NCBI RefSeq assembly: GCF_020884795.1
Contig: NZ_BBZF01000017.1
Span: 263,504-327,503 of the forward strand
Source: Micromonospora okii
GTDB taxonomy: Bacteria; Actinomycetota; Actinomycetes; Mycobacteriales; Micromonosporaceae
Length of the DNA: 64,000 bases
Reading direction: 5' to 3'
Shown here: positions 54,097 through 62,598 of the stretch, piece after piece
Layout: every line of letters starts with the position of its first letter
Numbering within the stretch: the first letter of the stretch is position 1
Position numbers and translations under genes: made by a program
Notes under the pieces: model-generated
The model's input: only the letters and a program-made list of their open reading frames with translations
The model's database searches: none
Told to the model about the DNA's origin: nothing

Positions 54097-54140
54097 GTGA
54101 ACGAGGGGTGAACAGGTGAGGCCGGTCAGGTGACCGGCGG
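54097..54140 (-). promoter_or_regulatory. PHO-box-like 11-bp direct repeats before pstS
   Basis: On the plus strand GTGAACGAGGG and GTGAACAGGTG are consecutive 11-mers; a weak AGGCCGGTCAG and then GTGACCGGCGG keep the phase. The pstS strand reads GTTCACCCCTC then GTTCACG, a strong match to the PhoP repeat unit. Confidence 0.8.
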
Positions 54141-54199
54141 CTGAGGTGGGGCTGTCCGTGGCGTGAACTCACGGACGGTCGTCGTCGGGCGGGGCGGCC

Positions 54200-55126
54200 T
54201 CAGCCGAGCTGGTAGTTGACGTGCCCGCACCAGCGGGCGAAGCCGGTGCGCTCGTAGAGCGCGACCGCCGCCGTGTTCGACTCGTCGACGTAGAGCATCA
54301 CCCGGCTCAGCCCGCGCCGGTCGCGCAGGTGCGCCAGCCCGGCCGTGGTCAGCGCCCGGCCCAGCCCGCCGCCGTGGTAGCCCGGGTCGACCGCGAGCAC
54401 GTAGACCTCACCGATCCCGGCCGAGTCGGGCCGGGCGTGCACCTTGGTCCAGTGGAAGCCCAGCAGTCGGCCGGTGGCCGACTCCACGGCGAGCAGGAAT
54501 CCGGCCGGGTCGAACCACGGCTCGGCGAGCCGGGCCCGCAGGTCGGCCGGCGTCCAGCGGCCCTGCTCGGGGTGGGTGGCGAAGGCCCGCGCGTTGAGCG
54601 CGAGCCAGGCGTCGTCGTCCGCGCCGGGGACGAACGGCCGCAGGACCACCCCGTCGGGCAGGCGCGGCTCGGGCAGCGGGGCGGCCAGCGAGCGGCGGAG
54701 CTGCCAGAGCACCCGGGCGCGGGTGAGGCCGAGGTCGACGGCGAGGGCGGCGGCCGACGGGTGGTCGCCGTGCGCCCAGGCGCGCAGCGGACCGGGGGCG
54801 GCGGCCAGCACCGCCCCGGCCAGCGCCCGGCCGGTGCCCCGCCCCCGGCGCGCCGGGTGGACGGCCAGCTCCGCGCCGACGCCGGCGGACGGGTCGGTGG
54901 TGTCCAGGTGGGCGTAGCCGGTCAGCGCCCCGTCCGCCGCGCGGGCGACGAGGTGGACGGCCGGGGCCTGCGGGTCGCGCAGCCGCAGCAGGGTGTGCTC
55001 GTCGAACGGGGCGGCGCCGTCGGCGTCCCCGGCGGCGCCCGCCAGGGCCAGCACGTCGGCCGCCTCGGCCGGGGTCAGCACGTCGGCCCGGGTCACCCGG
55101 TCGGTCGTCGGCTCGGCGCTGTTCAC
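54200..55126 (-). CDS. mshD: Mycothiol synthase MshD
   Basis: 308 residues, tandem GNAT domains. It acetylates Cys-GlcN-Ins, the last step of mycothiol synthesis, in the cytosol. First module: GYAHLDTTDP, AELAVHPARRGRGTGRALAG. Second: GFHWTKVH, IGEVYVLAVDPGYHGGGLGR, and the end MLYVDESNTAAVALYERTGF, which is diagnostic for MshD. GTG 55126 lies 7 nt after TACGGT on its strand (leaderless). Next to pst as in Streptomyces, from memory. Confidence 0.93.
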   Translation of the reverse strand: MNSAEPTTDRVTRADVLTPAEAADVLALAGAAGDADGAAPFDEHTLLRLRDPQAPAVHLVARAADGALTGYAHLDTTDPSAGVGAELAVHPARRGRGTGRALAGAVLAAAPGPLRAWAHGDHPSAAALAVDLGLTRARVLWQLRRSLAAPLPEPRLPDGVVLRPFVPGADDDAWLALNARAFATHPEQGRWTPADLRARLAEPWFDPAGFLLAVESATGRLLGFHWTKVHARPDSAGIGEVYVLAVDPGYHGGGLGRALTTAGLAHLRDRRGLSRVMLYVDESNTAAVALYERTGFARWCGHVNYQLG

Positions 55127-55133
55127 CCGGACA

Positions 55134-55139
55134 ACCGTA
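55134..55139 (-). promoter_or_regulatory. Leaderless -10 box of mshD
   Basis: TACGGT on the minus strand, 7 nt before GTG 55126. Confidence 0.5.
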
Positions 55140-55254
55140 ACGGGTGGCGGGCCGGTCCGCGGCGCGGCGTACCGACGGCGGGCCGATCGGCGCGAGCTGA
55201 TCGGTGGCGCGACTCACCGGCGGCGCGACTCACCGCGGTGTGGCGCGCCGGCCG

Positions 55255-56193
55255 TCAGGCCGTGCCGGTGGGCAGGGCCTCCAGTTCGAAGCGGCCGGTG
55301 AGGTCGGGCAGGAGGCGGTACAGCGCGTCGACCGTGCCCTGCCGGTTGCCACCCGCGTCGTGCAGCAGCACGATCGAGCCCGGCCGCACGTAGGTCGAGA
55401 CGACCGTGGCGATCCGCGCGGCCCCGGGGGCGCGCCAGTCCGACGGGTCGACGTCCCAGTGCAGCGGGACCAGGCCCAGGTCGTCGGCGACCGACACCAC
55501 CGGGTACGTCCACGCGCCGCCGGGCTGGCGGAAGTAGGGGATCCTCGCGTCCGGGACGGCGGCCCGGATCGCCGCGTTGGCCCGCAGCAGGTCCGCCCGG
55601 ATCACGTCCACGGATCGGCGTCCGAGCAGCTCGTCGTGGTCCCAGGAGTGGTTGCACAGGGTGTGGCCGTCCGCCGCGATCGCCCGGATCAGGTCGGGGT
55701 AGTCCTGGGCCCTCTTTCCGACGACGCAGAACGTGGCCCGGACGTGGTGCTCGCGGAGCACGTCGAGGACCTGCGGGGTGTAGCGCGGGTCCGGGCCGTC
55801 GTCGAAGGTGAGCGCCACCTCCGGCGAGCCGGTGGTGACCTGGGCGCCGTAGAGCCCGTCGCCCGGCGTCGCCTCCGGCGGCTGCCCGTCGTCGCCGTTC
55901 CGCCCGGGGTCGCCGGCCTGCCCGGGGCCGCCGTTGCGCCCGGCGTCGCCGTCCTGTCCGGTCTCGGTCGGCCCGGCGCTGGGCCCGCCGCTGGCGGGCG
56001 GCGTCGGCGAGGCGTCGGGCGTGGGGGCCGCCTCCGGCGGCTGGTCGGCGTAGTGCGCGTCGGTCGGGAGCCCGGTGGACTGCCGGCTGGGCTCGGGCAC
56101 CATGCTCTGGCCCAGCGCGTACGCCGAGGCGAGCAGCGCGACCACCGCCAGGGCGGCGAGCCCGACGAACCGGCCGGTCGAGTCGGTGCGCAT
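55255..56193 (-). CDS. Membrane-anchored polysaccharide deacetylase (NodB/CE4)
   Basis: 312 residues. N-terminal helix (GLAALAVVALLASAYALG), Pro/Gly/Asp-rich linker (40-115), then a CE4 domain: catalytic Asp in ALTFDDGPDP, metal His pair in NHSWDHDELL, RQPGGAWTYP, VDPSDWRAPG and IVLLHDAGG. It likely de-N-acetylates peptidoglycan or another cell-wall glycan outside the membrane. ATG 56193; no near -10 box seen. Confidence 0.9.
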   Translation of the reverse strand: MRTDSTGRFVGLAALAVVALLASAYALGQSMVPEPSRQSTGLPTDAHYADQPPEAAPTPDASPTPPASGGPSAGPTETGQDGDAGRNGGPGQAGDPGRNGDDGQPPEATPGDGLYGAQVTTGSPEVALTFDDGPDPRYTPQVLDVLREHHVRATFCVVGKRAQDYPDLIRAIAADGHTLCNHSWDHDELLGRRSVDVIRADLLRANAAIRAAVPDARIPYFRQPGGAWTYPVVSVADDLGLVPLHWDVDPSDWRAPGAARIATVVSTYVRPGSIVLLHDAGGNRQGTVDALYRLLPDLTGRFELEALPTGTA

Positions 56194-56355
56194 CAGCGGA
56201 CGCCGCCGCTCGGTCGCCGGGACTGGTTTCTCGTCGCCCCCGTGGTCATGGCACGCACCCCGCCTCTTGCTCCGTCAACCTCGCCAGGAAAGGATAAAGG
56301 CGGCTAGTTGGGCAAAAGGGGCAAACGGGAAAGGTCTGGCAGGAGGTGGGGGTGG

Positions 56356-57069
56356 TCAGGCGGGGAGCGGGGCGTGCTCCGATTCGGGGAGCGCCCGCGA
56401 CGGCGGCACGACGAACTTGTAGCCGACCTGGCGCACGGTGCCGATCATCGACTCGTACTCCGAGCCGAGCTTGGCGCGCAGCCGCCGGACGTGCACGTCC
56501 ACCGTGCGGGTGCCGCCGAAGTAGTCGTAGCCCCACACCTCGCGCAGGAGCTGGTCGCGCGTGAACACCCGGCCCGGGTGCTGGGCGAGGAACTTCAACA
56601 GCTCGAACTCCTTGTACGTCAGGTCGAGCGGCCGGCCCTTGAGCTTCGCGGCGTACGTGTCCGGGTCGATGGTCAGCTCGCCGGCCCGGATCGAGCCGCC
56701 GGCCCCGGCAGTGGCGTTGCTGAGGCGGCCGACCGCCAGCCGCAGCCGGGCCTCGACCTCGGCCGGGCCGGCACCGGCCAGGATGACGTCGTCGACGCCC
56801 CAGTCCGCGTTCAGCGCGATCAGCCCGGCCTCGGTGACCACCGCGACCAGCGGCACCCCGGGCCCGGTCGCGTGCAGCATCCGGCAGGTGGCCCGCGCCT
56901 CGCTCAACTCCGACCGCGCGTCCACCAGGACGACGTCCGGGCTCGGGCCGGCGACCAGCGTGCGCACGTCGCGCGGCGCGGTGCGCACCGAGTGCGGCAG
57001 CAGGTCCAGCGCCGGCAGCACCACGGATGGTTCGCCCGCACGGGCGGTCACCAGCAGCAGGATCTCCAC
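56356..57069 (-). CDS. glnR: Nitrogen regulator GlnR (OmpR family orphan response regulator)
   Basis: 237 residues. Degenerate receiver domain: [11 protein letters not shown] in place of a normal phospho-acceptor pocket, then [20 protein letters not shown] and [18 protein letters not shown], closely like Streptomyces GlnR. The C-terminal winged helix has [40 protein letters not shown] and [12 protein letters not shown]. GlnR controls glnA, amtB and other nitrogen genes. GTG 57069 follows GGAGGT by 5 nt, fixing the start; the upstream extension to 57117 is rejected. Confidence 0.92.
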   Translation of the reverse strand: MEILLLVTARAGEPSVVLPALDLLPHSVRTAPRDVRTLVAGPSPDVVLVDARSELSEARATCRMLHATGPGVPLVAVVTEAGLIALNADWGVDDVILAGAGPAEVEARLRLAVGRLSNATAGAGGSIRAGELTIDPDTYAAKLKGRPLDLTYKEFELLKFLAQHPGRVFTRDQLLREVWGYDYFGGTRTVDVHVRRLRAKLGSEYESMIGTVRQVGYKFVVPPSRALPESEHAPLPA

Positions 57070-57262
57070 GATCACCTCCGTCCCGGCGGCTTCCACGGCC
57101 GCGCGGACCAGCGGCATCCCGGGTCGGGAGTGGCGCTGGGAAATTGCGTGGGCTCCGGCGTCGCTGACGGGCGGGTAACGGCCTGAGCCTAACCGATCGC
57201 CCTGCCCACGCCCCCGGGTCGCCTTCCCGTTTGTCCGCCTTGCCCACGATCGCGGCGCAGTT

Positions 57263-57278
57263 TTAACGCGGTCGAAAC
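57263..57278 (+). promoter_or_regulatory. Possible GlnR half-box
   Basis: TTAAC, 6 nt, GAAAC resembles one a-b half of the GlnR box (gTnAC-N6-GAAAC). It lies between glnR and the divergent membrane gene; the second half-box is not evident. Confidence 0.35.
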
Positions 57279-57308
57279 GGCGAGCGGCGCTGAGAGCTCC
57301 CGGTCTGG

Positions 57309-57314
57309 CACGAT
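57309..57314 (+). promoter_or_regulatory. Leaderless -10-like box
   Basis: CACGAT, 6 nt before GTG 57321; weaker match than the TANNNT boxes. Confidence 0.35.
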
Positions 57315-57320
57315 CGGGGC

Positions 57321-58367
57321 GTGTTCTCCTCGACCTCCCCCGAGGCCGGCCGGGACCCGTGGGCCGACGACGCCCACCCCGGGCCCGGCCGCGCGCACCC
57401 GCCGGCTCCGCGCGCCGAGCCGGATGCCGACGACGACGGCCCCCCGGCCCGACGGGGTCGCCCCCGACGGCTGCGCCGGGGCGGCGAGCCGGCCCGCCGG
57501 CCCGACGACGAGCCGGACGAGCCGGACGAGGAGGAGATCGAGCCGGTCGAGGTGCGCCGGCCGCTCGCCCTGACCGTCGCCGGGTTCGCCGCGCTGCTCG
57601 GCGTCGGCCTGGTGCTCGGCGCGCAGACCGCCGGACCGGGGCATCGGCTGCCGTTCGCCTTCGTCATCTTCGGCGTGCAGCTCCTGTTCGTCCTGGCCTG
57701 GACGATGGCCGCGCGCCCGCCCGCGCTGCTGTTGGTCGCCCTGTTCGGCGCGGCGGTGGCCGCCGCCGCCGACGTCGCCGCCGTCCGGTCGGACGTCGCC
57801 GGCCTCACCCCGCTCGGCTACCTCGCCGCCGGCGGTTTCGTGCTCGGCGTGCTCGGCCAGCTCGTCCGCCGGGCCGACCGGGTCCGGGTCACCGACGCGC
57901 TCGGGACCACCCTCTTCGTCATGTTCGGCGTGGTCGCGTTCACCACGCTGATCGTGCTCGGCCGCCTCCCGGCCGGCACCCAGGCGATCACCGTCTGCCT
58001 CACCGCCGCCGGGATCGCGCTGACCGTCGCCCGGATCACCGACGCGGTGCTGCCCTGGCCCCGGCTCGCCCCGCAGGTGCCCCGGGGCGCGGCGGGGGTG
58101 GTGCTCGGCGCGATGGTCGGCACGCTGGTCAGCGCGGTCCTCGGCAGCTACCTGGTCAGCTTCACCCCCACCAGCGGCGCGGTCGTCGGGCTGGTCGCCG
58201 CCGCCACGGCCGTGCTGACCGACCTCGCCGTCGGGTACGCCGAGGCGGGCCGGCAGATGGCCGGCGAGCCGCCCACGATGTGGGTGGCCCGGCACATGCA
58301 GGGCCCGCTCGGCGGCTTCGCCCTGGCCGCCCCGGCGGCGTACGCGATGTGCGTGCTGTTCCTCTGA
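57321..58367 (+). CDS. Multi-pass membrane protein of unknown function
   Basis: 348 residues. An acidic/Pro-rich cytosolic N-terminus (about 85 residues) is followed by eight hydrophobic helices ([78 protein letters not shown] and others) and a conserved-looking end [21 protein letters not shown] do not recognise a family with confidence; CDP-alcohol or cytidylyltransferase-like membrane proteins were considered but no motif supports them. Divergent from glnR. Confidence 0.75.
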   Translation: MFSSTSPEAGRDPWADDAHPGPGRAHPPAPRAEPDADDDGPPARRGRPRRLRRGGEPARRPDDEPDEPDEEEIEPVEVRRPLALTVAGFAALLGVGLVLGAQTAGPGHRLPFAFVIFGVQLLFVLAWTMAARPPALLLVALFGAAVAAAADVAAVRSDVAGLTPLGYLAAGGFVLGVLGQLVRRADRVRVTDALGTTLFVMFGVVAFTTLIVLGRLPAGTQAITVCLTAAGIALTVARITDAVLPWPRLAPQVPRGAAGVVLGAMVGTLVSAVLGSYLVSFTPTSGAVVGLVAAATAVLTDLAVGYAEAGRQMAGEPPTMWVARHMQGPLGGFALAAPAAYAMCVLFL

Positions 58368-58405
58368 ACGACCGGCGAACCCGCCCGCCGGTGCGCGGGG
58401 CCGCG

Positions 58406-58430
58406 GTTGAGATTTCCACCCTCCGGGTAC
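58406..58430 (+). promoter_or_regulatory. Possible sigma-B-like promoter before the LmeA-like gene
   Basis: GTTG (58406-58409), 15 nt, GGGTAC (58425-58430): same layout as the gas vesicle promoter at 4549. Confidence 0.45.
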
Positions 58431-58502
58431 TGTGCGGTGCGCCGCGGCGGCGCCGGAGCGCGCTGAGCGGCACCAGTCACCGGCGGGACAGAAGGAGGCG
58501 GC

Positions 58503-59291
58503 GTGGCGGAGGCCTACCCGGCGAACGAGACGCGTCCCCGGCGACGCGGGCGCAAGGTACTCATCACGCTCCTGGTCCTCCTGCTGCTCCTGGGCGGGCT
58601 GCTGGTGATCGGCGACCGGGTGGCCACCGGGGTCGCCGAGCGGGCCATCGCCGACCAGGTCAGCAAGGAGATCGCCAAGCAGGACGCGCAGTCCTCGCCG
58701 CCCGAGGTCGAGGTGGCCGGCTTCCCCTTCCTCACCCAGGTGCTCGACGGTAAGTACGAGCGGATCTCCATCCGGCTGACCGACGTGCGGGGCTCGGTGC
58801 GCGGCGACGCGCTCACCCTGCCGACGCTGGACGTCGACGCGCGCAACGTGCGGGCCTCCCTGGAGACCCTGCGCACCCAGCAGGGCGACGTGACCGCCGA
58901 GACCGTCGACGGCACCGGCACCGTCACGTACGACAGCCTGGCCAAGCTCCTCGACCGCCCCGGGCTGACCCTCGGCGAGCGGGACGGCCAGCTCGTCGTC
59001 ACCGCCCCGGTCGACATCCTCGGGCAGAAGCTGACCGTCACCGGCACCGCCGAGGTGAGCGTCGGCCAGGAGAACCAGGTGTCCCTGCGCTTCAACGACC
59101 TCGACGCCGAAGGGCTGCCGAACATCCCGCTGGCCCGCACCCTGCTGAACAACTACGCCAAGGGCATCTCGATCGACGTGCCGCTGCCCGAGCTGCCCTT
59201 CCAGCTCGCCCTGCGGGAGGTCAAGCCGCTGCCGCAGGGGCTCGCGGTGACCGCCGCGGCGAAGGACGTCCCGATCAACTCCGCCGGCTGA
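58503..59291 (+). CDS. DUF2993/LmeA-like lipid-binding envelope protein
   Basis: 262 residues. Arg-rich start, one helix (about 18-40, VLITLLVLLLLLGGLLVIGD), then an extracytoplasmic DUF2993 domain: EVEVAGFPFLTQVLDGKYER, TLPTLDVDARNVRASLETLR, TVTYDSLAKLLDRPG, PLPELPFQLALREVKPLPQG. Mycobacterial LmeA of this family binds phospholipid and affects lipomannan elongation. GTG 58503 has AGAAGGAGG just upstream. Confidence 0.88.
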   Translation: MAEAYPANETRPRRRGRKVLITLLVLLLLLGGLLVIGDRVATGVAERAIADQVSKEIAKQDAQSSPPEVEVAGFPFLTQVLDGKYERISIRLTDVRGSVRGDALTLPTLDVDARNVRASLETLRTQQGDVTAETVDGTGTVTYDSLAKLLDRPGLTLGERDGQLVVTAPVDILGQKLTVTGTAEVSVGQENQVSLRFNDLDAEGLPNIPLARTLLNNYAKGISIDVPLPELPFQLALREVKPLPQGLAVTAAAKDVPINSAG

Positions 59292-59395
59292 CCCACCTGC
59301 CGTCCCGCCCGGCGCCGTCGACCTGGCGGGACGGACGTCCCGGATGCTGGTCGGTCCGGTGGCGTCGGGTGGGACGGCTGGTAGTCTCCCTGGTC

Positions 59396-59473
59396 ATGGG
59401 GACGCTCCTCACCAAACGGCGCGCGGTCGACCTGTGCCGCGTGGCCACCTGCCTGTGTCGCCCCGTCATCTGA
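59396..59473 (+). CDS. Cys-containing leader peptide of the sulfurtransferase operon
   Basis: 25 codons: MGTLLTKRRAVDLCR, then VATCLCRPVI. Three Cys codons (14, 19, 21) lie near the end. The pattern LTKRRAVDLCRVA is one I know from annotated actinobacterial leader peptides before sulfur genes. TAGTCT ends 8 nt before the ATG, so the ORF is at the very 5' end of the transcript. After it, GGCCGCC-TGAC-GGCGGCC (59490-59507) and other CTGACGGCGG pairings offer alternative hairpins. Likely cysteine-responsive attenuation. Confidence 0.75.
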   Translation: MGTLLTKRRAVDLCRVATCLCRPVI

Positions 59474-59685
59474 CGGCGGGGCTGCTCTCGGCCGCCTGAC
59501 GGCGGCCAACCGGCCACAGGGTCCGCGTACCCTCCGGTGGTTCTCTCCTCCGAACGCCCGGCAGCGGCGCCGTCGCACAAACCCGTGATCCCGTCCTTCC
59601 CTCCGGGGCCCGCGCGTGGTGCGACAGTTGAAATCCCCAATCCATCGCGTGGGCTCACCGTCCATTCTCTTCAGGGAGTGATCTG

Positions 59686-60534
59686 ATGAGTCGCGACACC
59701 GCACTCGTCTCGGCCGAATGGGCCGAGAAGAACCTCGACGCCGCGGGCGTCGTCTTCGTCGAGGTCGACGAGGACACCTCGGCCTACGACACCGGCCACA
59801 TCGCCGGCGCGATCAAGCTGGACTGGAAGACCGACCTCCAGGACCCGGTCCGCCGGGACTTCGTCAACAAGAGCCAGTTCGAGGCGCTCCTCTCCGAGCG
59901 GGGCATCTCCAACGACGACGTCGTCGTCCTGTACGGCGGCAACAACAACTGGTTCGCCGCGTACGCGTACTGGTACTTCAAGCTCTACGGCCACGGCGAC
60001 GTCAAGCTGCTCGACGGCGGTCGCAAGAAGTGGGAGCTGGACGCCCGCCCGCTGGTCACCGACGCGGTGACCCGCCCGCGCACCCAGTACGTCGCGCAGG
60101 AGCCGGACAACGCCATCCGCGCCTTCCGGGACGAGGTCGTCGACGCGATCGGCACGAAGAACCTCGTCGACGTGCGCAGCCCCGACGAGTTCGCCGGCCG
60201 GCTGCTCGCCCCCGCCCACCTGCCGCAGGAGCAGGCGCAGCGGGCCGGGCACATCCCCACGGCGATCAGCGTGCCGTGGTCCAAGGCGGCCAACGAGGAC
60301 GGCACCTTCAAGTCCGACGACGAGCTGCGCCAGATCTACGCCGCGGCCGGGCTGGACGATGGCAAGGAGACCATCGCCTACTGCCGGATCGGCGAGCGTT
60401 CCTCGCACACCTGGTTCGTGCTCCAGGAGCTGCTCGGCCACCGCAACGTGAAGAACTACGACGGTTCCTGGACCGAGTACGGCTCGCTGGTCGGCGTGCC
60501 GGTCGCGCTCGGCGACGAGCCCGGGGAGGCCTGA
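59686..60534 (+). CDS. Thiosulfate/3-mercaptopyruvate sulfurtransferase (rhodanese)
   Basis: 282 residues, two rhodanese domains. N-terminal inactive domain: EDTSAYDTGHIAGAIKLDW, VVLYGGNNNWFAAYAYWYFK. C-terminal active domain: NLVDVRSPDEFAGRL, RAGHIPTAISVPWSKAAN and the active loop with Cys233 in AYCRIGERSSHTW. The CRIGERS loop marks CysA/SseA-like actinobacterial enzymes, which transfer sulfur to cyanide or protein acceptors. ATG 59686 follows GGGAG. Operon with the DUF1416 gene and a Cys leader peptide. Confidence 0.95.
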   Translation: MSRDTALVSAEWAEKNLDAAGVVFVEVDEDTSAYDTGHIAGAIKLDWKTDLQDPVRRDFVNKSQFEALLSERGISNDDVVVLYGGNNNWFAAYAYWYFKLYGHGDVKLLDGGRKKWELDARPLVTDAVTRPRTQYVAQEPDNAIRAFRDEVVDAIGTKNLVDVRSPDEFAGRLLAPAHLPQEQAQRAGHIPTAISVPWSKAANEDGTFKSDDELRQIYAAAGLDDGKETIAYCRIGERSSHTWFVLQELLGHRNVKNYDGSWTEYGSLVGVPVALGDEPGEA

Positions 60535-60537
60535 GCC

Positions 60538-60861
60538 ATGACCATTTCCACCGCCGCCGGGTGCGCCGCACCCGACCAGGCCGCCCCGCTGCCGGCCAGC
60601 CTGGACCTGGAGAAGGAAACCGTCATCACCGGCGTCGTCCGGTCCGCCGCCGGCGAGGCCGTCCCGGGCGCGTACGTCCGGCTGCTCGACTCGACCGGTG
60701 AGTTCACCGCCGAGGTGGTGACCTCACCGGCCGGTCAGTTCCGCTTCTTCGCCGCCCCGGGCACCTGGACGCTGCGCGCCCTGTCCCGGCACGGCAACGG
60801 CGACACCGCCGTCACCGCCACCCGTGGCATCAACGAGGTGTCCGTCACGGTCCAGGCGTAA
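60538..60861 (+). CDS. DUF1416 protein (SseC-like), sulfurtransferase partner
   Basis: 107 residues. A short N-terminus with one Cys precedes a transthyretin/carboxypeptidase-regulatory-like beta sandwich: EKETVITGVVRSAAGEAVPG, AYVRLLDSTGEFTAEVVTSP, GQFRFFAAPGTWTLRAL. It almost always follows the sulfurtransferase in actinobacteria and is called SseC in mycobacteria; its role is unproven. ATG is 3 bp after the preceding stop. Its TAA lies inside palindrome copy F. Confidence 0.92.
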   Translation: MTISTAAGCAAPDQAAPLPASLDLEKETVITGVVRSAAGEAVPGAYVRLLDSTGEFTAEVVTSPAGQFRFFAAPGTWTLRALSRHGNGDTAVTATRGINEVSVTVQA

Positions 60862-60912
60862 GGAAGGGCCCCCTGTCAACGCTTTCGGCATAGCAGGGGC
60901 CCCCTCTTAACA
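60858..60912. repeat. 3'-end palindrome family, copy F
   Basis: Arms GGAAGGGCCCCCTG and CAGGGGCCCCCTCTT around TCAACGCTTTCGGCATAG; flanks GTAA and TTAACA. It contains the stop codon of the DUF1416 gene (60859-60861). Confidence 0.9.
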
Positions 60913-60916
60913 CCCC

Positions 60917-60982
60917 GACACCAGGTCGGCGACATGGCGCATTCAGCCGCGTGTGAAAGCGCCATGTCGCCGACCTGGTGTC
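60917..60982. repeat. 24-bp perfect inverted repeat
   Basis: GACACCAGGTCGGCGACATG plus GCGC (60917-60940) pairs perfectly with 60959-60982; 18-nt loop. Only one copy is in this window; I suspect it is a third dispersed family. Confidence 0.9.
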
Positions 60983-61050
60983 AACGGCTCCGAGCGGGCC
61001 CGCCCTTCCCACTTCCAGGGATTTCCGTCTCGCGCTCTGGGAGACGTGTG

Positions 61051-61101
61051 GATCTTGGTGCGAATTGGCCCCCAGCAGGAGGGCCGTTTCGTACCAAGAT
61101 C
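61051..61101. repeat. Palindromic repeat family B, copy 2
   Basis: GATCTTGGTGCGAATTGGCC ... GGCCGTTTCGTACCAAGATC; related to 16873-16921. The remainder of 60862-61259 shows no gene. Confidence 0.85.
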
Positions 61102-61247
61102 TCGGCGGGTCCGGGCGCTGGCAGCCGCATTCGCTTTCCCGGGGCGGTGCGCCCAGGGCAGCGGCGGCGGGATCGGAAAGTCGGTCGCAGAGCGTGCCGG
61201 GCGTCTGAACGAGCCGGCGTGCCGGCGGGGGTGGCGACAGCGCGTGA

Positions 61248-61253
61248 CACGAT
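61248..61253 (+). promoter_or_regulatory. Leaderless -10-like box
   Basis: CACGAT, 6 nt before GTG 61260. Confidence 0.35.
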
Positions 61254-61259
61254 GGCCCG

Positions 61260-62108
61260 GTGAGTGGTACTGCGCAGACGGGATACGCCCCGCCGACCGG
61301 TCCCCCGGAGCCGACGCCCGCCCGCCGTCGGGCCCGCTGGCTGCTCGCCGCGACCGTGGCCTGGGCCGTCCTGCTCGGCGTGCTGACCTGGGTGTCGGTC
61401 CGCGACGACGCACCGACCGTCCGCGAGCAGCGCACCCTGGCCCAGGCCGGGCCGCTGGTCGACCGGGTGGTCGGTGAGCTGGTCGCGGCGGCCGGCGGTC
61501 GGGTCGTGGCGCTGGAGCCGGATCGGATCGAGCGCGGCTGCCGGGTGACGCCCCTGCTCGACGGCGCGACCCTGGAGCGCGGGGTGGAGATCCTCGAACC
61601 CGGCACCGACCCGCGCGCGGTGCTCACCGAGGTCGCCGACCGGCTCCCGGCGGGCTGGCGGGCCGGGGTACGGGTCACCGAGGACGGCCCCCGGCTGCGC
61701 GCCGACGCGGGGGAGTTCGTGCTGGTGCAGGGGCGGCCGGCCGGCGACGGCCGGATCAGGCTCACCGCCGACACCGGGTGCCGCCCGGTCGGCGACGGCT
61801 ACCGCCCGCCCGCAGCGCAGGGCGGCCCGGAGGCGGACGCGCTCGCCGCCGCCCTGCGGGCGCTCGGCCAGCCGGCCGTCCCGACCGTCCACCAGGTCGC
61901 CGCGCCCTGCCCGGGCGGCGACCGCCAGGCCCGTACCGCCCGCGTCACCCTCGACCCGGCCCCGACGGAACCGGCCCGCGCGCTGGCCCCGCTCGCGGCC
62001 GGCCCGGCCCGCCTGGAGACCCCCGAGGTGTACGCCTACCGTCAGGGCCCGGTCACCGTGGCCCTGTCCGGCTCCACCCTGGCCGCCACCACATCCTGCG
62101 CCCCCTGA
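61260..62108 (+). CDS. Membrane-anchored secreted protein of unknown function
   Basis: 282 residues. Pro-rich cytosolic start (20 residues), signal-anchor helix (WLLAATVAWAVLLGVLTWVS), then an extracytoplasmic alpha/beta domain with four cysteines: IERGCRVTPLLDG, TADTGCRPVGDGY, VAAPCPGGDR and TTSCAP, which could form two disulfides. No catalytic motif recognised. GTG 61260. The following gap to 62229 has only GCGTG-rich degenerate repeats. Confidence 0.75.
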   Translation: MSGTAQTGYAPPTGPPEPTPARRRARWLLAATVAWAVLLGVLTWVSVRDDAPTVREQRTLAQAGPLVDRVVGELVAAAGGRVVALEPDRIERGCRVTPLLDGATLERGVEILEPGTDPRAVLTEVADRLPAGWRAGVRVTEDGPRLRADAGEFVLVQGRPAGDGRIRLTADTGCRPVGDGYRPPAAQGGPEADALAAALRALGQPAVPTVHQVAAPCPGGDRQARTARVTLDPAPTEPARALAPLAAGPARLETPEVYAYRQGPVTVALSGSTLAATTSCAP

Positions 62109-62229
62109 CCCCCGCCCTCCATGACCCTGCCCGCTCGGGCGGCGTGCGGTGCTGCGGGCAGCGTGGGGCGGTGCGGGGCGTCGTGAGGTGGCGCGGGCGG
62201 CGTGGGTTGGTGCAGGGTGGCGTCGGGGC

Positions 62230-62592
62230 TCAGTAGACGAGGGCCTGGGTGCCCTCGGCCATCGCCTCCTCGACGAAGACCGCCGCGCCGGCGATCCGCA
62301 CGCCGGGGAGGACGTCGTCGGGGCCGATGTCGCGCCGGGCCGCGCACTGCGTGCAGGCGGTGACATGGCCGGTGGTCAGGATCACGTGCAGCAGCTCGGC
62401 CAGCGGGGCGGAGTGCGGCAGCTCGAACTGCTGCGCCCGCCCCGGCAGGGCGAACCAGGTGGACTCCCCGGTCAGCCAGAGCGAGACGTCGACGCCGGCG
62501 GCGGCAGCCGTGGCGGCGACGGTGAAGGCTTGGGCGCACCGCTCCGGGGCGTCGGCCCCGGCGGTGACCTTGACGACGAGAGTGCGGGCCAC
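62230..62592 (-). CDS. DsrE-like small sulfur-relay-fold protein
   Basis: 120 residues. DsrE/F fold: TLVVKVTAGADAPERCAQAF, the segment around GVDVSLWLTGEST, LAELLHVILTTGHVTACTQC and IAGAAVFVEEAMAEGTQAL. C in TACTQCAARRDI sits where DsrE-type sulfur carriers bear their cysteine. Partners are unknown. GTG 62592 lies 6 nt after TATGCT on its strand. Divergent from a 34-residue membrane protein. Confidence 0.82.
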   Translation of the reverse strand: MARTLVVKVTAGADAPERCAQAFTVAATAAAAGVDVSLWLTGESTWFALPGRAQQFELPHSAPLAELLHVILTTGHVTACTQCAARRDIGPDDVLPGVRIAGAAVFVEEAMAEGTQALVY

Positions 62593-62598
62593 GGGCCC

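Noticed and set aside
60917..60982. Perfect inverted repeat considered as an attachment site or IS end
   Set aside because: No integrase or transposase, no target duplication and no tRNA; better seen as a REP-like element.
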